A stretch of DNA of 64,000 nucleotides, taken from positions 434,001-498,000 of the forward strand of contig OY730442.1 in NCBI GenBank assembly GCA_963422685.1, in the 5' to 3' direction. Both the position numbers and the translations under genes were made by a program. Source of the DNA: Spongiihabitans sp963422685 (lineage in GTDB: Bacteria; Pseudomonadota; Gammaproteobacteria; Arenicellales; Poriferihabitantaceae). The notes under the pieces are model-generated. The model had not been told where the DNA came from. It ran no database searches and saw only the letters and a list, made by a program, of their open reading frames with translations. Below are positions 24,616-34,247 of this stretch, piece by piece. Each line of letters opens with the position of its first letter. The stretch's first letter is position 1.

Positions 24616-25514
24616 TACTCGTTCTCCCCGGTATTCAGTGCCTGTATCGCATAGGGACGCATCTGCGTGGCGGCCAGACCGGGCTCAAAATTCTCGTTTC
24701 CCAATACCATCCCGGTTTGTTCCTGCATGTCTTCAAGGTGGGCCTTTAGCGTGTCGTTTATATCTTCTGCGTTGAAATCATTGTTGTTATACAAGCGGTG
24801 CATATAGGCATACACCACCGACAGGGCTTGGGTAATGATGGCCAAGCGCAGCGCCGCAGCGCAAGACCGGATGCTGCTGACGTCATCCTCGCCCTGTTTG
24901 ATTTTGCGCAATTCGTTGTATACATCTTTTGCACAAAGCAAAGTAACTGGCTTTTCGCTTTCCGCGGCACCTTCATTGACGCTGGTTCGCATCGTTCCCG
25001 ACTGCATTGTTTCGTCACAATCTATGGTGATGAGCCTGGCCGTTTCTCCACTCGTGAAGTCCAGCGGAGCATGGCAGGCAATACGCGCCCAGGCAGGGAT
25101 GCTGATTGGCTCGCCCGGCTTCCAGAGGAGGCTGCTCAAACCCGATTTTGGGTGTTGCACTACCAGTTTTCTCTGCTCTACCAGGACGATGCTGGGGGTG
25201 ACTTTGGGCGGGTATGAAAAGTCAATGGCTATGTCGTGGATGGCATGCAACACGCCACCCTGGTCTTTTTTTACATTATTTCTTTCCAGGCGATATGCCT
25301 GGCGTTCAGAGCTGTCCTTGTACAGCAGCTGTACGCTGAACACCGCTGTTCCCTGCAACAACCATTCCCGAATGAAGGATTGGCCTTCCAGGCTGTGTGT
25401 TACCTTGAGACGGCGGTCACGGTACTCAACCTCTACGCTGTAGCGCACGTCTTCCGCAAAGTCGGCGCCCTCCGGCTGCCACACCGGGAAGTCGAGTATG
25501 CGGTACTCATTCAT
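24615..25514 (-). CDS. Hypothetical protein, defence operon gene 3
   Basis: Unrecognised 299-residue protein. The N-terminal two thirds look beta-rich (VEVEYRDRRLKVTHSLEGQ and similar), and the C-terminal third is helical (LRLAIITQALSVVYAYMHRL). No signal peptide or membrane helix was seen. Its ATG overlaps the end of the GHKL ATPase reading frame by eight bases and its stop overlaps the next start. Expression is therefore coupled to both neighbours. The architecture suggests a structural or target-sensing subunit, which is a guess. Confidence 0.65.
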   Translation of the reverse strand: MNEYRILDFPVWQPEGADFAEDVRYSVEVEYRDRRLKVTHSLEGQSFIREWLLQGTAVFSVQLLYKDSSERQAYRLERNNVKKDQGGVLHAIHDIAIDFSYPPKVTPSIVLVEQRKLVVQHPKSGLSSLLWKPGEPISIPAWARIACHAPLDFTSGETARLITIDCDETMQSGTMRTSVNEGAAESEKPVTLLCAKDVYNELRKIKQGEDDVSSIRSCAAALRLAIITQALSVVYAYMHRLYNNNDFNAEDINDTLKAHLEDMQEQTGMVLGNENFEPGLAATQMRPYAIQALNTGENE

Positions 25515-27391
25515 GTTGACTCACCTTCTTCTTGCGCTTCAGGTTCAGTATCGGTTTTAACGCTGCTTTCATATTGCCGACCTTGTCCAGCGGCTTGTGC
25601 AGCCTGATTGCCAGGGAATAACGTTGATGCGGCGTGAGGCTGCCCAAGGATATTTGCTTGTTGTTTTCATCGGTAACGGCCAGCGCCTTTCCGTCCATGG
25701 AAATCGCGGCAAAGTCAAGCCAGACGTGGGTGCGCCCGTCATCGCTGTCTTCATCCATGCAAAAGGCCAGCCATACATCATCCTGACTGTTTTCTCTGAC
25801 CGGAGTGACATACAGGTCAACCTTGTATTCCTCGCCGGTATCCTGGCATCTGGCCGCTGTCCGGGCCTCCAATGCACGATAACTGACGTTGGGAGCCAGA
25901 CGTTTTTTGCCCTTGCCTTGATCGTGCGGATTTGGGGAAGGATTTGTCCGTATGCGGGGGGGGGGGGGGGGGGGTTGCCCTGGTAGTTTGATCAGGATTC
26001 TGGCTTCCACCGAAAGACTTTTCGCTAGCTTTTTCGGGTATCTGAAAAAGCGGCAGGTCAAATGATTCCCTTTCTATTTTTTGCAAATAGTCAGTTTTGA
26101 TTTTTTTGCTGATCTCTTTGAACAGAGCCCTCATACACTTTTCATCTTTCTTACTCAAAGCGTCACGTATAAGTTCGTTGTGGTAGGGACCTTCCGCACC
26201 CTTCACCAGCCTGAACAACTCTGGTGCCGTCTGCTGCTCAACATCGATCACCAGCGCAAACGGCAGAAATTCCGTGTTCTTCCTTAAATTTTCGATGTCA
26301 GGCGACAGCATCGTATCATGGCGGGCTATCAGCATGTCACGGCGCACCAGCGCCACCGAAGAAGAAGTGACGTCATCGGTTTTCAGATAAATATTCACTT
26401 TATCGCCGTTGGACAGGATCACCTGTTTGGGGGTGCCGCTCTTCACAGCCAGCCAGGATTGCCAGGATTGCTGCCCGGTCAGAATATCGTTTTCATCCTT
26501 GCGCCGGCGTTGTTTATCCTTTTTCCGTCCCAGCAGTTCATCAACCCTCTCTTGATCAAACGTCGTGGCACGGTCGTGGTCATAAACAGTAATGTTCAGT
26601 TTGTCGTAAGCCAGCGCCGAAAAGAAATGGCTGGCAATGGCGTATTCGGCTTCTTCGCTCCATTTTTCAGCCAGACCCAAAATGGCCACAATGGTGCCAG
26701 TCGACTGCATGCACTGCATTTTGTTTTGAATAAATGCTGGGAAAGTATCAAGGTATTGAAAATTCGGATCAGACTCGTTTTCCGGCTTCTCCTTAACGAT
26801 TCTGCCGACCGGGCCCCGCTCGGCCTGGCCGTCATGGTAGCCGGCCAGAATCGGCGAACCCGTGAACAGATCTTTGCGCTCGCCGTTGTCGTCAGCGTAG
26901 CGGGTTGCATAGAGCACATAACGCAGCGCGGAAAGATGGTAGGCAGAAAGGTGACCCACACCATATGCGCCTGCTGACCTGTCACTGTCATCCTGCAAGC
27001 TGCGTCCCGACAACAATGCCTCCAGCTTGTCCGGTTTCATTCCCCCACCATCGTCTGAGAACGACAGGATGGTGATTGTTTCCAAAGCCAGAGCGTCCTC
27101 TATTTTCTTTACTACCTGCTGTTGTTGTGCCTGATAACTGCCTTTTTCTTCTTGCGTTTCCTTCGCATTTTTTAATGCGCACTCATAGTCCCGGATGCAC
27201 GGAATTGATTTTTTGTCGATGTCTTCAATGCCAATGCTGACCCTGCACGTACCGCCGGTTGATGATGCGTCCAGCGCATTTTGTACCAGCTCCCGTATCG
27301 GCACCGCAAAGCCCGGTTTTTGATCCGCCAGAATTTTTGCAGTAAATCCCGCCATATCGCCCAATCTGAAATACAAATACAGTTCCGACAT
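25507..27391 (-). CDS. GHKL (Hsp90/MutL-like) ATPase, frame-split at a C19 tract
   Basis: The N-terminal part is a GHKL ATPase: IRELVQNALDAS near residue 30 (N box), SDDGGGMKPDKLEALL near 110 (G1) and SAGAYGVGHLSAYHL near 135 (G2 lid). After about 460 residues comes a run of 19 C on the coding strand. In the present frame translation goes through a proline run and ends at 524 residues. The downstream sequence is clearly coding in the other frame for about 150 more residues (RLAPNVSYRALEARTAARC onward) and ends just inside the next gene. With 18 or 21 C the two parts join into a 627-residue protein with a PPPPP linker. This is either a contingency (phase-variable) gene or a sequencing error in the homopolymer. 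Confidence 0.8.
25956..25974 (+). repeat. Homopolymer G19 (C19 on coding strand)
   Basis: A run of 19 G on the plus strand inside the GHKL ATPase gene, at the junction between two overlapping coding frames. It is much the longest homopolymer seen in the window. Slipped-strand mispairing would switch the C-terminal domain on and off. Confidence 0.95.
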
Positions 27392-27404
27392 CTCCTACCT
27401 CGCG

Positions 27405-28853
27405 CTAATCAGTGCAGTTGCAAATGTCATAAGATTCATCCACCAGATACTCGGCATCCGACTTTTGTGCCGCACCCGTTCGCGCCTCTTTCCTTATCGT
27501 GGCGAAGGCCTGCTGGCTGCTTGCCCCGAAAAAGCCGATATGCCTGACTTCCCTGTTGACCAGCCTGCGTTTTTCAGCGATCAGATCCCGGCTGTATTTA
27601 CGCTCCATCTCCACCCACCAGTCTATTGAAACCGGCGTCTGCTCGACCTGGTTGATTTCTTCCCTGGCAATGGTGACTAGTTTTTCCCTTCCTTTCATCA
27701 TGCAGTACAGGCAATTGGAGAAGAGCCCGGAATGCGGCAGGGCAAGGTCAAAGTCCTGCTGTTTCCAAAAGGCGCTGACATCATCAACGGAAATGCCATT
27801 GTCAACCAATGGGGCGTGAACCTTCTCCCCTGGTGGCTGATTGAATAGTGAGGTGCCGTTGTTGACCGGGCTTTTTTCTATTCTCAACCGTATCTTGTCC
27901 ACCCGGTGGGCTTCATCGGCGCGGATGCCTAGGCATGAAATATAGGTGACAGCGTCCTGGCCGTAGAGCGTGGCCTTGCCGCCAAGTGGTTTGATTGCAG
28001 GGTTGGCAAACGTGGTGTCGGCCTCGGTGAAATCCTGAAAGGTTTGTGCTGGACGATAGTGCGTACACTGCCTGGCAAACTGCTTTTTCTGCAACAAAAC
28101 TTCATCTGGTACGGTGCCGCTGTTCTTCCTGTGGTGGGCAATAATGCCTTCGTCGGTCATTCTTGAGGTCTCGCCATGATGACCAAGGCGTGAAGTATGG
28201 GGTTTCATCGCCAGCCAATCCGACAAAAAGGCGTTGGTGGTAAATATTTTCATGTGCTGGGTGCATATTCGGGTCTGCATATTCGGCACCGAGGCCATCG
28301 CCGACATCAGTTCTTCAAACACTTCTCCATGGAAGTGGTAGCCTTGCGGATTGTCTTTTGAATAGGGCTGGTCGTTAACCAGCCTGAAGGCCGGATTTCT
28401 GACCCATTCTCCTCGAAAGGCGTCCTCATAAGTGAGGTATTCAACCCAGAAAAACGGGATACCGTACCCGGCTTCAACCCGCCGCTTTATCCGGCGTGTG
28501 AAGTCGTAAGTGGCTGGATGCTCGGCCGAGGTATTGTTGAATATCACAACATCACCACGCGCCTGGTCAAGCGCCTGGTCTTCAAGCAACATAAGCAGCA
28601 TCATCGCGCTGGAGCGCCCGCCAGAGAATTTCACAACGCGGGGAGCGGTTGTTGACAGGTTGTTCAAAACGCCTTCCTCTGGTTCATAGGCAAAAACGGA
28701 GTTTTCCTGATGAGAAACCGATGCCTCATCCCGGCCTGGTTTTCTGCATGAGATGATGCAACATAACTGCTGCCCGGGGTTAAGTACATCATTTGTGATT
28801 GAATCGACGATCCGACTGCTTTTCTGCGCGGCAGATTTGGCCGAATCTAACAT
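27405..28853 (-). CDS. PP-loop PAPS reductase/DndC-like protein, first gene of the defence operon
   Basis: A 482-residue protein with the PP-loop motif KFSGGRSSAMML near residue 76 that binds ATP in PAPS-reductase and DndC-type sulfur transferases. Cysteines cluster at RICTQHMK, SNCLYCMMKGREK and the very end (YDICNCTD), suggesting an Fe-S site. The first ~60 residues before the PP-loop are weakly structured, so the real start may lie inside. The next gene starts 14 bases downstream. DndC relatives modify DNA with sulfur, but dndD and dndE are absent, so the target is uncertain. It may supply a chemical mark or a nucleotide modification for this system. Confidence 0.75.
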   Translation of the reverse strand: MLDSAKSAAQKSSRIVDSITNDVLNPGQQLCCIISCRKPGRDEASVSHQENSVFAYEPEEGVLNNLSTTAPRVVKFSGGRSSAMMLLMLLEDQALDQARGDVVIFNNTSAEHPATYDFTRRIKRRVEAGYGIPFFWVEYLTYEDAFRGEWVRNPAFRLVNDQPYSKDNPQGYHFHGEVFEELMSAMASVPNMQTRICTQHMKIFTTNAFLSDWLAMKPHTSRLGHHGETSRMTDEGIIAHHRKNSGTVPDEVLLQKKQFARQCTHYRPAQTFQDFTEADTTFANPAIKPLGGKATLYGQDAVTYISCLGIRADEAHRVDKIRLRIEKSPVNNGTSLFNQPPGEKVHAPLVDNGISVDDVSAFWKQQDFDLALPHSGLFSNCLYCMMKGREKLVTIAREEINQVEQTPVSIDWWVEMERKYSRDLIAEKRRLVNREVRHIGFFGASSQQAFATIRKEARTGAAQKSDAEYLVDESYDICNCTD

Positions 28854-29096
28854 AATTTTCTATGGCGCAACCTGTTACCCGGCCACTCAGCATTAAATAT
28901 ACGCACTGGCCGTTATCACAATCTATGGACAGGGAGTTTTTCAAAACAGGAATAATCTGTGTACGGCACAGTCAAACATGTTTAAAAAAAACTGGAATGT
29001 ATCGGTGAGAAATAGTAAGTTATGCGGCGCGGATACAGTCATATTCATTGGATTTATGCCGCTTTTCGACATCGCTGAATTCAACATACGCCCACC

Positions 29097-30896
29097 ATGA
29101 CCTATAAAGCACCCATCCGGGACATTTTATTTTCTACTATCCATCTGGCCGATTTGGCTGCGGTGGCCGCACTGCCAGGCCACCAGGAAGCAAGCGATGA
29201 TTTACTGGAAGCCATTTTGCGGGAGGCGGCGAAAATTGGCGAGGAAGTTCTCGCGCCAATAAATAAATCCGGCGATATTGAGGGAGTTAAGTTAGTGGAT
29301 GGCCAGGTACAGACCGCGACTGGCTGGAAAGAGGCCTATGCCACATTTATACAAGGCGGCTGGAATGGCCTGCCTTTTCCCCCGCACCGGGGCGGACAGG
29401 GGCTGCCCTGGCTGATGGCCACCGCAATCCAGGAAATATGGCACGCCTCGAATATGGCATTTTCCCTGTGCACGCTGCTTACCCAGGGCGCGATAGAAGC
29501 AATCGCGCTGCACGGAACCGATGAGCAAAAAGACACCTATATGAATAACATGATTGCCGGGGTGTGGTCCGGTACCATGAATCTCACCGAATCCCATGCC
29601 GGAACCGATCTTGCTGCCATCAAGACTCTGGCCGTACCGACTGGTGATCACTATCTGCTCAAGGGCCAGAAGATTTTTATCACCTATGGTGACCACGACC
29701 TGACAGAAAACATCATTCATCTGGTGCTGGCCCGCCTCCCGGAGGCGCCAGAAGGCGTTAAGGGAATCTCTCTTTTTATCGTGCCCAAATTTCTGCCCGA
29801 CGAAGAGGGTAACTGGACGGTGCGCAATGATATCGAGACGGTTTCCCTGGAGCACAAACTGGGGATTCATGCCAGCCCGACGGCCGTACTGGCCTATGGC
29901 AGCGGCAAATACAGTGAAACAGGCGGCGCCACCGGCTATCTGGTGGGCGAGGCGCACCAGGGCATGACTTATATGTTTACCATGATGAATATCGCCCGAC
30001 TGGCTGTGGGTCTGGAAGGCAACGGCGTTGCCGACCGCGCCTATCAACAGGCGGCCTGGTTTGCCGGTGAGCGCGTCCAGGGCACCGCGATAGAAGATCC
30101 GGGCAGCGACCGCGTCACCATTGTCAATCACCCGGATGTAAAAAGGATGTTGATGTTGCAGAAGTGCCGTATAGAAGGCCTGCGTTCATTGGGTCTGGTA
30201 TTGGGCGCATCGATTGATAAAAGCCTGAAGCATCCAGATGCGGCGGCCAGAGAATTCAGCCTGGCCATGGTGGAGATTTTCACCCCGGTGGTAAAAGGGT
30301 ATATGACTGAACTTGGGCTGGAAAATGTTTCTCTGGCCCTGCAAGTGCACGGCGGCATGGGCTTTATCGAAGAAACCGGCGCGGCGCAATATTATCGAGA
30401 CCAGCGCATCACGCCCATATACGAAGGGACCAATGGCATTCAGGCGCTGGACCTGGTCGGCAGAAAATTATTGCGGGATCAAGGCCGCATGGCGTGCGCC
30501 GTGGTGAATTATCTGCGCACGGATTTGCAAAAAGTGCAGCATGACAGCCTGCTGTCCATGCGTGGCCAGGCAATTGATGGGCTCAATGCCTTGGAATCCA
30601 CCATGAATACTATTCTGGATATGGCACGGGACGATATACGGCAGCCTGCGGGGATTGGCGACCCCTATCTGCGTTTATGGGGAGTGGTGGCGTGTGGATG
30701 GCAACTGGCGCGCGCCGCACAGGCTGCGGTGGTGCTGGATGATGGCAGTGACCCATTCTATAGCGCAAAAATCGAAACCGCGAAATTCTATTTTGCCTGG
30801 GAGATGCCCAAAGCTGGTTACTACCAGCAGGTTATAAAACGAAGTGCGAACCGCATTGCCAACCTGAACACTGAAATTTTCAAAACCCTGCAATAG
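29097..30896 (+). CDS. Acyl-CoA dehydrogenase (DmdC-like long form)
   Basis: FAD-dependent alpha,beta-dehydrogenation of an acyl-CoA. The 599-residue length and the N-terminus MTYKAPIRDILFSTIHL are typical of the long subgroup that includes 3-methylmercaptopropionyl-CoA dehydrogenase (DmdC) and several fatty acyl-CoA dehydrogenases. The GTMNLTESHAGTDLAAIKT block and the catalytic YEGTNGIQALDLVGRKL near residue 440 are intact. The exact substrate cannot be set: DmdC proper would fit an organosulfur diet, but no dmdB or dmdD neighbour is present. It is the first metabolic gene to the right of the defence island. Confidence 0.85.
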   Translation: MTYKAPIRDILFSTIHLADLAAVAALPGHQEASDDLLEAILREAAKIGEEVLAPINKSGDIEGVKLVDGQVQTATGWKEAYATFIQGGWNGLPFPPHRGGQGLPWLMATAIQEIWHASNMAFSLCTLLTQGAIEAIALHGTDEQKDTYMNNMIAGVWSGTMNLTESHAGTDLAAIKTLAVPTGDHYLLKGQKIFITYGDHDLTENIIHLVLARLPEAPEGVKGISLFIVPKFLPDEEGNWTVRNDIETVSLEHKLGIHASPTAVLAYGSGKYSETGGATGYLVGEAHQGMTYMFTMMNIARLAVGLEGNGVADRAYQQAAWFAGERVQGTAIEDPGSDRVTIVNHPDVKRMLMLQKCRIEGLRSLGLVLGASIDKSLKHPDAAAREFSLAMVEIFTPVVKGYMTELGLENVSLALQVHGGMGFIEETGAAQYYRDQRITPIYEGTNGIQALDLVGRKLLRDQGRMACAVVNYLRTDLQKVQHDSLLSMRGQAIDGLNALESTMNTILDMARDDIRQPAGIGDPYLRLWGVVACGWQLARAAQAAVVLDDGSDPFYSAKIETAKFYFAWEMPKAGYYQQVIKRSANRIANLNTEIFKTLQ

Positions 30897-30941
30897 TAAA
30901 AATATTCCAGCCACTTTTAGGCTGCTTTTAGGCTGGTTTGT

Positions 30942-31907
30942 TCATTTGACCAGCCCCGATTTTTCGCGGGCCTGTTCGTATTCCGCCGCCAGGCGCCTGA
31001 CCAGTGATGCAACCGAAAGCACTTCATCCATATTACCCACACCCTGTCCTGCGCTCCAGATATCCCGCCACGCTTTCGCTTCAATGCTTTTTTCGTCGCC
31101 AAAATCCATTGATGCAGGAGCGTCGGGCAGATTTTCAGGATCAAAGCCAGCGTTGGCAATGCTGGCTTTGAGATAGCTTGCGGCAACGCCGGAGAAAAAC
31201 GGCGTATAGACAATGTCCTGCGCTTTGCTGTCAACGATCATCTGTTTATACGCACCCACCGCATTTGCTTCTTCTGTAACAATAAACCGGCTGCCCATAT
31301 ACGCCAGGTCCGCACCCAGCACCTGCGCCGCCAGAATATCGCTGCCACTGGACAGGCCCCCGGATAAGATGATCACACCGTCAAACTCCCGGCGAATTTC
31401 CTTTACCAATGCGAATGGACTGAGGGTTCCGGCATGACCACCCGCTCCGGCACACACGGCGATGATGCCGTCCACTCCTTGCTCAATCGCCTTGCGTGCA
31501 TGGCGCAGATTGATGACATCGTGAAATACCAGGCCGCCGTATTCGTGCACTGCGCTGACCACTTCGGCAGGGGGCCGCAGGCTGGTAATGATGATGGGAA
31601 CCTGATGTCCTATGCAGGTATCGAGGTCCAGATGCAGCCGATCATTACTGCCGTGTACAATCTGATTTATCGCAAACGGCGCCACCGGGCGATCTGGATA
31701 ATCAGCGGCGTATTGGTGTAGCTTGTCTTTAATCTGTTTGATCCAGCCGTCCAACTGCCGCTGCGGTCGTGCGTTCAGCGCCGGGAATGAACCGACGATG
31801 CCAGCTTTGCATTGCGCGACCACCAGTTCTGGCACCGATACAATAAACAACGGGGCACCGACCAGCGGAATCCTGAGACGGCCTGCCAATAGTGATGGAA
31901 TTGCCAA
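30942..31907 (-). CDS. Nitronate monooxygenase family (2-nitropropane dioxygenase-like) protein
   Basis: FMN-dependent TIM-barrel flavoprotein of 321 residues. The N-terminus LRIPLVGAPLFIVSVPELVV, the catalytic-region His in FHDVINLRHARKA, and the FMN phosphate sites GAGGHAGTLSP near residue 155 and ILSGGLSSGSDILAAQVLGA near 185 mark the family. Members oxidise alkyl nitronates or reduce quinones and enoyl compounds. It faces the acyl-CoA dehydrogenase tail to tail, so its role is not tied to an operon. Confidence 0.85.
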   Translation of the reverse strand: MAIPSLLAGRLRIPLVGAPLFIVSVPELVVAQCKAGIVGSFPALNARPQRQLDGWIKQIKDKLHQYAADYPDRPVAPFAINQIVHGSNDRLHLDLDTCIGHQVPIIITSLRPPAEVVSAVHEYGGLVFHDVINLRHARKAIEQGVDGIIAVCAGAGGHAGTLSPFALVKEIRREFDGVIILSGGLSSGSDILAAQVLGADLAYMGSRFIVTEEANAVGAYKQMIVDSKAQDIVYTPFFSGVAASYLKASIANAGFDPENLPDAPASMDFGDEKSIEAKAWRDIWSAGQGVGNMDEVLSVASLVRRLAAEYEQAREKSGLVK

Positions 31908-32031
31908 AACCTGACCTTTTCAATTGATTGATAAAATATTATAAAACAGGCCGACCCGGAAACATTTGGTAATATGCGTACGTCCAGATATCACCAATAT
32001 TCGGAAACCATCAATTCAGAGGCTGTAAATA

Positions 32032-33336
32032 ATGGGTTGCCAGTATTTTGAAACAATAGACGGCGGTGCGACATCTTTTACCGTAGCCATGCCCAAAATC
32101 ACTTTCGGCCGGGGTTGTTTACAGGAAGCCGGTCTGTGTGCATCTGCATTGGGCATGAAACAGGTGGCGTTGTTTACCGATGCGCAGTTACGGGATGGCG
32201 AATATTTCAGCGCAGTTTTCGATACCCTTGCAAATGCCGGAATAAAAGCGGATGTTTTTTCCGATGTGCGTATTGAACCGGATGATCACACCATCATCAA
32301 CGCGGCCAGGTTTCTGGGCCAGGGAAAATTTGATGGCGTGGTGTCTCTGGGCGGCGGGTCGGTAATGGATACCGCCAAAGCAGCCATGGTGTATGCGGCT
32401 TATCCGGCGGAGTTCAATCAGTATTTCGGCTCGCCCGTGGGGCCGGGAAAGCCGGTGCCCGGTCCGCTGCTGCCTCATCTGGCCTGCCCCACTACCTCGG
32501 GCACAGGTTCCGAATGTACTTCTGTTGCCGTGATACGCATCAGCAGTTTAAACACAAAGTTTGTCCTGGGCAGCCCACATCTGCTGCCAACCCAGGCTCT
32601 GGTTGACCCCCAGGTATGCGATTCCCTGCCAGCAAACGTGGTGGCGTCCACCGGATTCGATTTACTTTGCCATGCTCTGGAATGTTATACCGCCAAGGCG
32701 TATACCCGGTGGCCGCAAATTGCAGACCCCAGGGCAAGAACCATGTTGCAAGGGGCGAATCCGTGGAGTGACATGGCCGCCAGGAAAGCGCTGCAAACAG
32801 TGGGGAAATATTTAAGCCGGGGTGTGGCGGACAGCACCGATCATGAAGCGCGGGACGGGTTGATGTGGGGCGCCTCGCTGGCCGGGATGGCATTTGGCAA
32901 TTCGGGTACGCATTTGCCGCATGCCATGTCCTATGGCGTCACCCATTTAATGAACAACATCACCACTGACGGTTATGCCGTGCCCGCACCGTTTATCCCC
33001 CACGGCATCAGCGTGGTGGTGAGTGCGCCGGCCATATTCAGATACCTGGCAGATGCGACTGCAACACGCCATCTTGAAGCGGCCGGGTTTCTTGGGGCCG
33101 ATTGCTGGGACGCCGGGCCTGAGGACGCCGGAGAAGTGGTTGCAACGCGCATTATCGATTTAATGCGCGCCACCAACATGCCCAACGGGTTGAGCGGTGT
33201 GGGGTTTGGACCGGCGGACATCCGGGATTTGGCCAATTCATCCTTCCGGCAAAAACGCGCGATTGCCAATGCCTGGAAACAGGCGAATCTTGTCGATATC
33301 GAAAATATTTACCGCGCCGCGCTGCGCTACTGGTAA
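32032..33336 (+). CDS. Iron-containing alcohol dehydrogenase, hydroxyacid-oxoacid transhydrogenase-like
   Basis: A 434-residue group III alcohol dehydrogenase. It shows GGGSVMDTAKAA near residue 105 (NAD site), TTSGTGSECTSVAV near 160, a His-rich metal site in FDLLCHALECY near 210 and THLPHAMSYGVTH near 290. The insert WPQIADPRARTMLQGANPWSD near 227 is typical of the HOT (ADHFE1) branch, which couples 4-hydroxybutyrate oxidation to 2-oxoglutarate reduction. Substrate assignment is by family only. The upstream intergenic DNA likely holds a divergent promoter shared with the nitronate monooxygenase-like gene. Confidence 0.85.
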   Translation: MGCQYFETIDGGATSFTVAMPKITFGRGCLQEAGLCASALGMKQVALFTDAQLRDGEYFSAVFDTLANAGIKADVFSDVRIEPDDHTIINAARFLGQGKFDGVVSLGGGSVMDTAKAAMVYAAYPAEFNQYFGSPVGPGKPVPGPLLPHLACPTTSGTGSECTSVAVIRISSLNTKFVLGSPHLLPTQALVDPQVCDSLPANVVASTGFDLLCHALECYTAKAYTRWPQIADPRARTMLQGANPWSDMAARKALQTVGKYLSRGVADSTDHEARDGLMWGASLAGMAFGNSGTHLPHAMSYGVTHLMNNITTDGYAVPAPFIPHGISVVVSAPAIFRYLADATATRHLEAAGFLGADCWDAGPEDAGEVVATRIIDLMRATNMPNGLSGVGFGPADIRDLANSSFRQKRAIANAWKQANLVDIENIYRAALRYW

Positions 33337-33423
33337 TACGGGATTTTCAGATTGGGGCTATGGGACAATGGAATGACGGCGAAGTCCCGGAAATCGTGAC
33401 GCACCATGATTGACAATGCCCAT

Positions 33424-34218
33424 CTAACCGGACTCTGCCCAGGGCGGCGGCTTTTTATTAAAAAACCCGCCGACCCCGGCGACGGCTTCGTCGCTCTCCC
33501 AGGCATCCGCCAGCATTTCGGCGGTATAGCGGCGGTTTCGTTCCATGCTTTGCTGGCTGACCGTGCGGAGCAGTTGCTTGGTCATGGCGATGGCGCCAGG
33601 GGCACAGGCCAGGCAGCTTTTCAATTCCTGCTCAATCGCCCGATCAAGCTCGCTGGATTCGACTACTTTATGGATCAATCCCAACTGAATCGCTTCGCTG
33701 GCATTAAAAGTATGCGCATTCAATAAAGTACGACGGGCATTGCTGAGGCCCATGCGCTCAACCAGATAAGGAGAAATATTCGATGGCGTAAGGCCCAGAC
33801 GTGTTTCGGTTAATGAAAACCGTGCCGTAGACACGGCGATTGCCACGTCACATACCGCGATCAAGCCCACACCGCCCGCATAGGCCTGACCATTTACCCG
33901 GGCGATGGTGATTTTGTTCAAACTGTTCAATCCATCCAGAGTATCAGCCAGGGCGGAGCTTTGCTGGATTCTGCCCGCGCGGTCCCGTGCAAGGTTTTCT
34001 TTCATCCAGCCCAGGTCGGCGCCAGCACAAAAGCTTTTATCGCCCTCGGCGGCCAGCACTACGGCTCTTATCGATGTGTCCCGGCCGATAACATCGCAGG
34101 CATCACCCAGCTCGGTCATCATCCGGCTGCCCAGGGCATTGTGCCGGTGTGGACGGCCCAGGGTGAGCCAGGCGATGCATCGTTTATCTACTGCAAGTTT
34201 TATATCGGTGTAATTCAT
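33424..34218 (-). CDS. Enoyl-CoA hydratase/isomerase family protein
   Basis: Crotonase-fold protein of 264 residues from the ATG at 34218; a GTG at 34230 would add four. The oxyanion-hole motifs are FCAGADLGWM near residue 65 and NGQAYAGGVGLIAVCD near 110, and the catalytic region SLTETRLGLTPSNISPYLV follows. It most resembles methylglutaconyl-CoA/isohexenylglutaconyl-CoA hydratase-type members, but the substrate is not certain. It is the last gene of the ligase-Liv-CoA-transferase operon and would hydrate an enoyl-CoA made from the imported acid. Confidence 0.8.
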   Translation of the reverse strand: MNYTDIKLAVDKRCIAWLTLGRPHRHNALGSRMMTELGDACDVIGRDTSIRAVVLAAEGDKSFCAGADLGWMKENLARDRAGRIQQSSALADTLDGLNSLNKITIARVNGQAYAGGVGLIAVCDVAIAVSTARFSLTETRLGLTPSNISPYLVERMGLSNARRTLLNAHTFNASEAIQLGLIHKVVESSELDRAIEQELKSCLACAPGAIAMTKQLLRTVSQQSMERNRRYTAEMLADAWESDEAVAGVGGFFNKKPPPWAESG

Positions 34219-34247
34219 ATATTTTCCCACTTAAAATTTTCATCAAT

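Noticed and set aside
27405..28853. Calling the PP-loop protein DndC of a phosphorothioation system
   Set aside because: DndD, DndE and the DndFGH or SspE-type restriction partners are absent, and the protein's order and partners differ.
29292..30131. 279-codon minus-strand frame inside the acyl-CoA dehydrogenase gene
   Set aside because: The plus strand encodes an intact, motif-bearing enzyme; the antisense frame has no family features.
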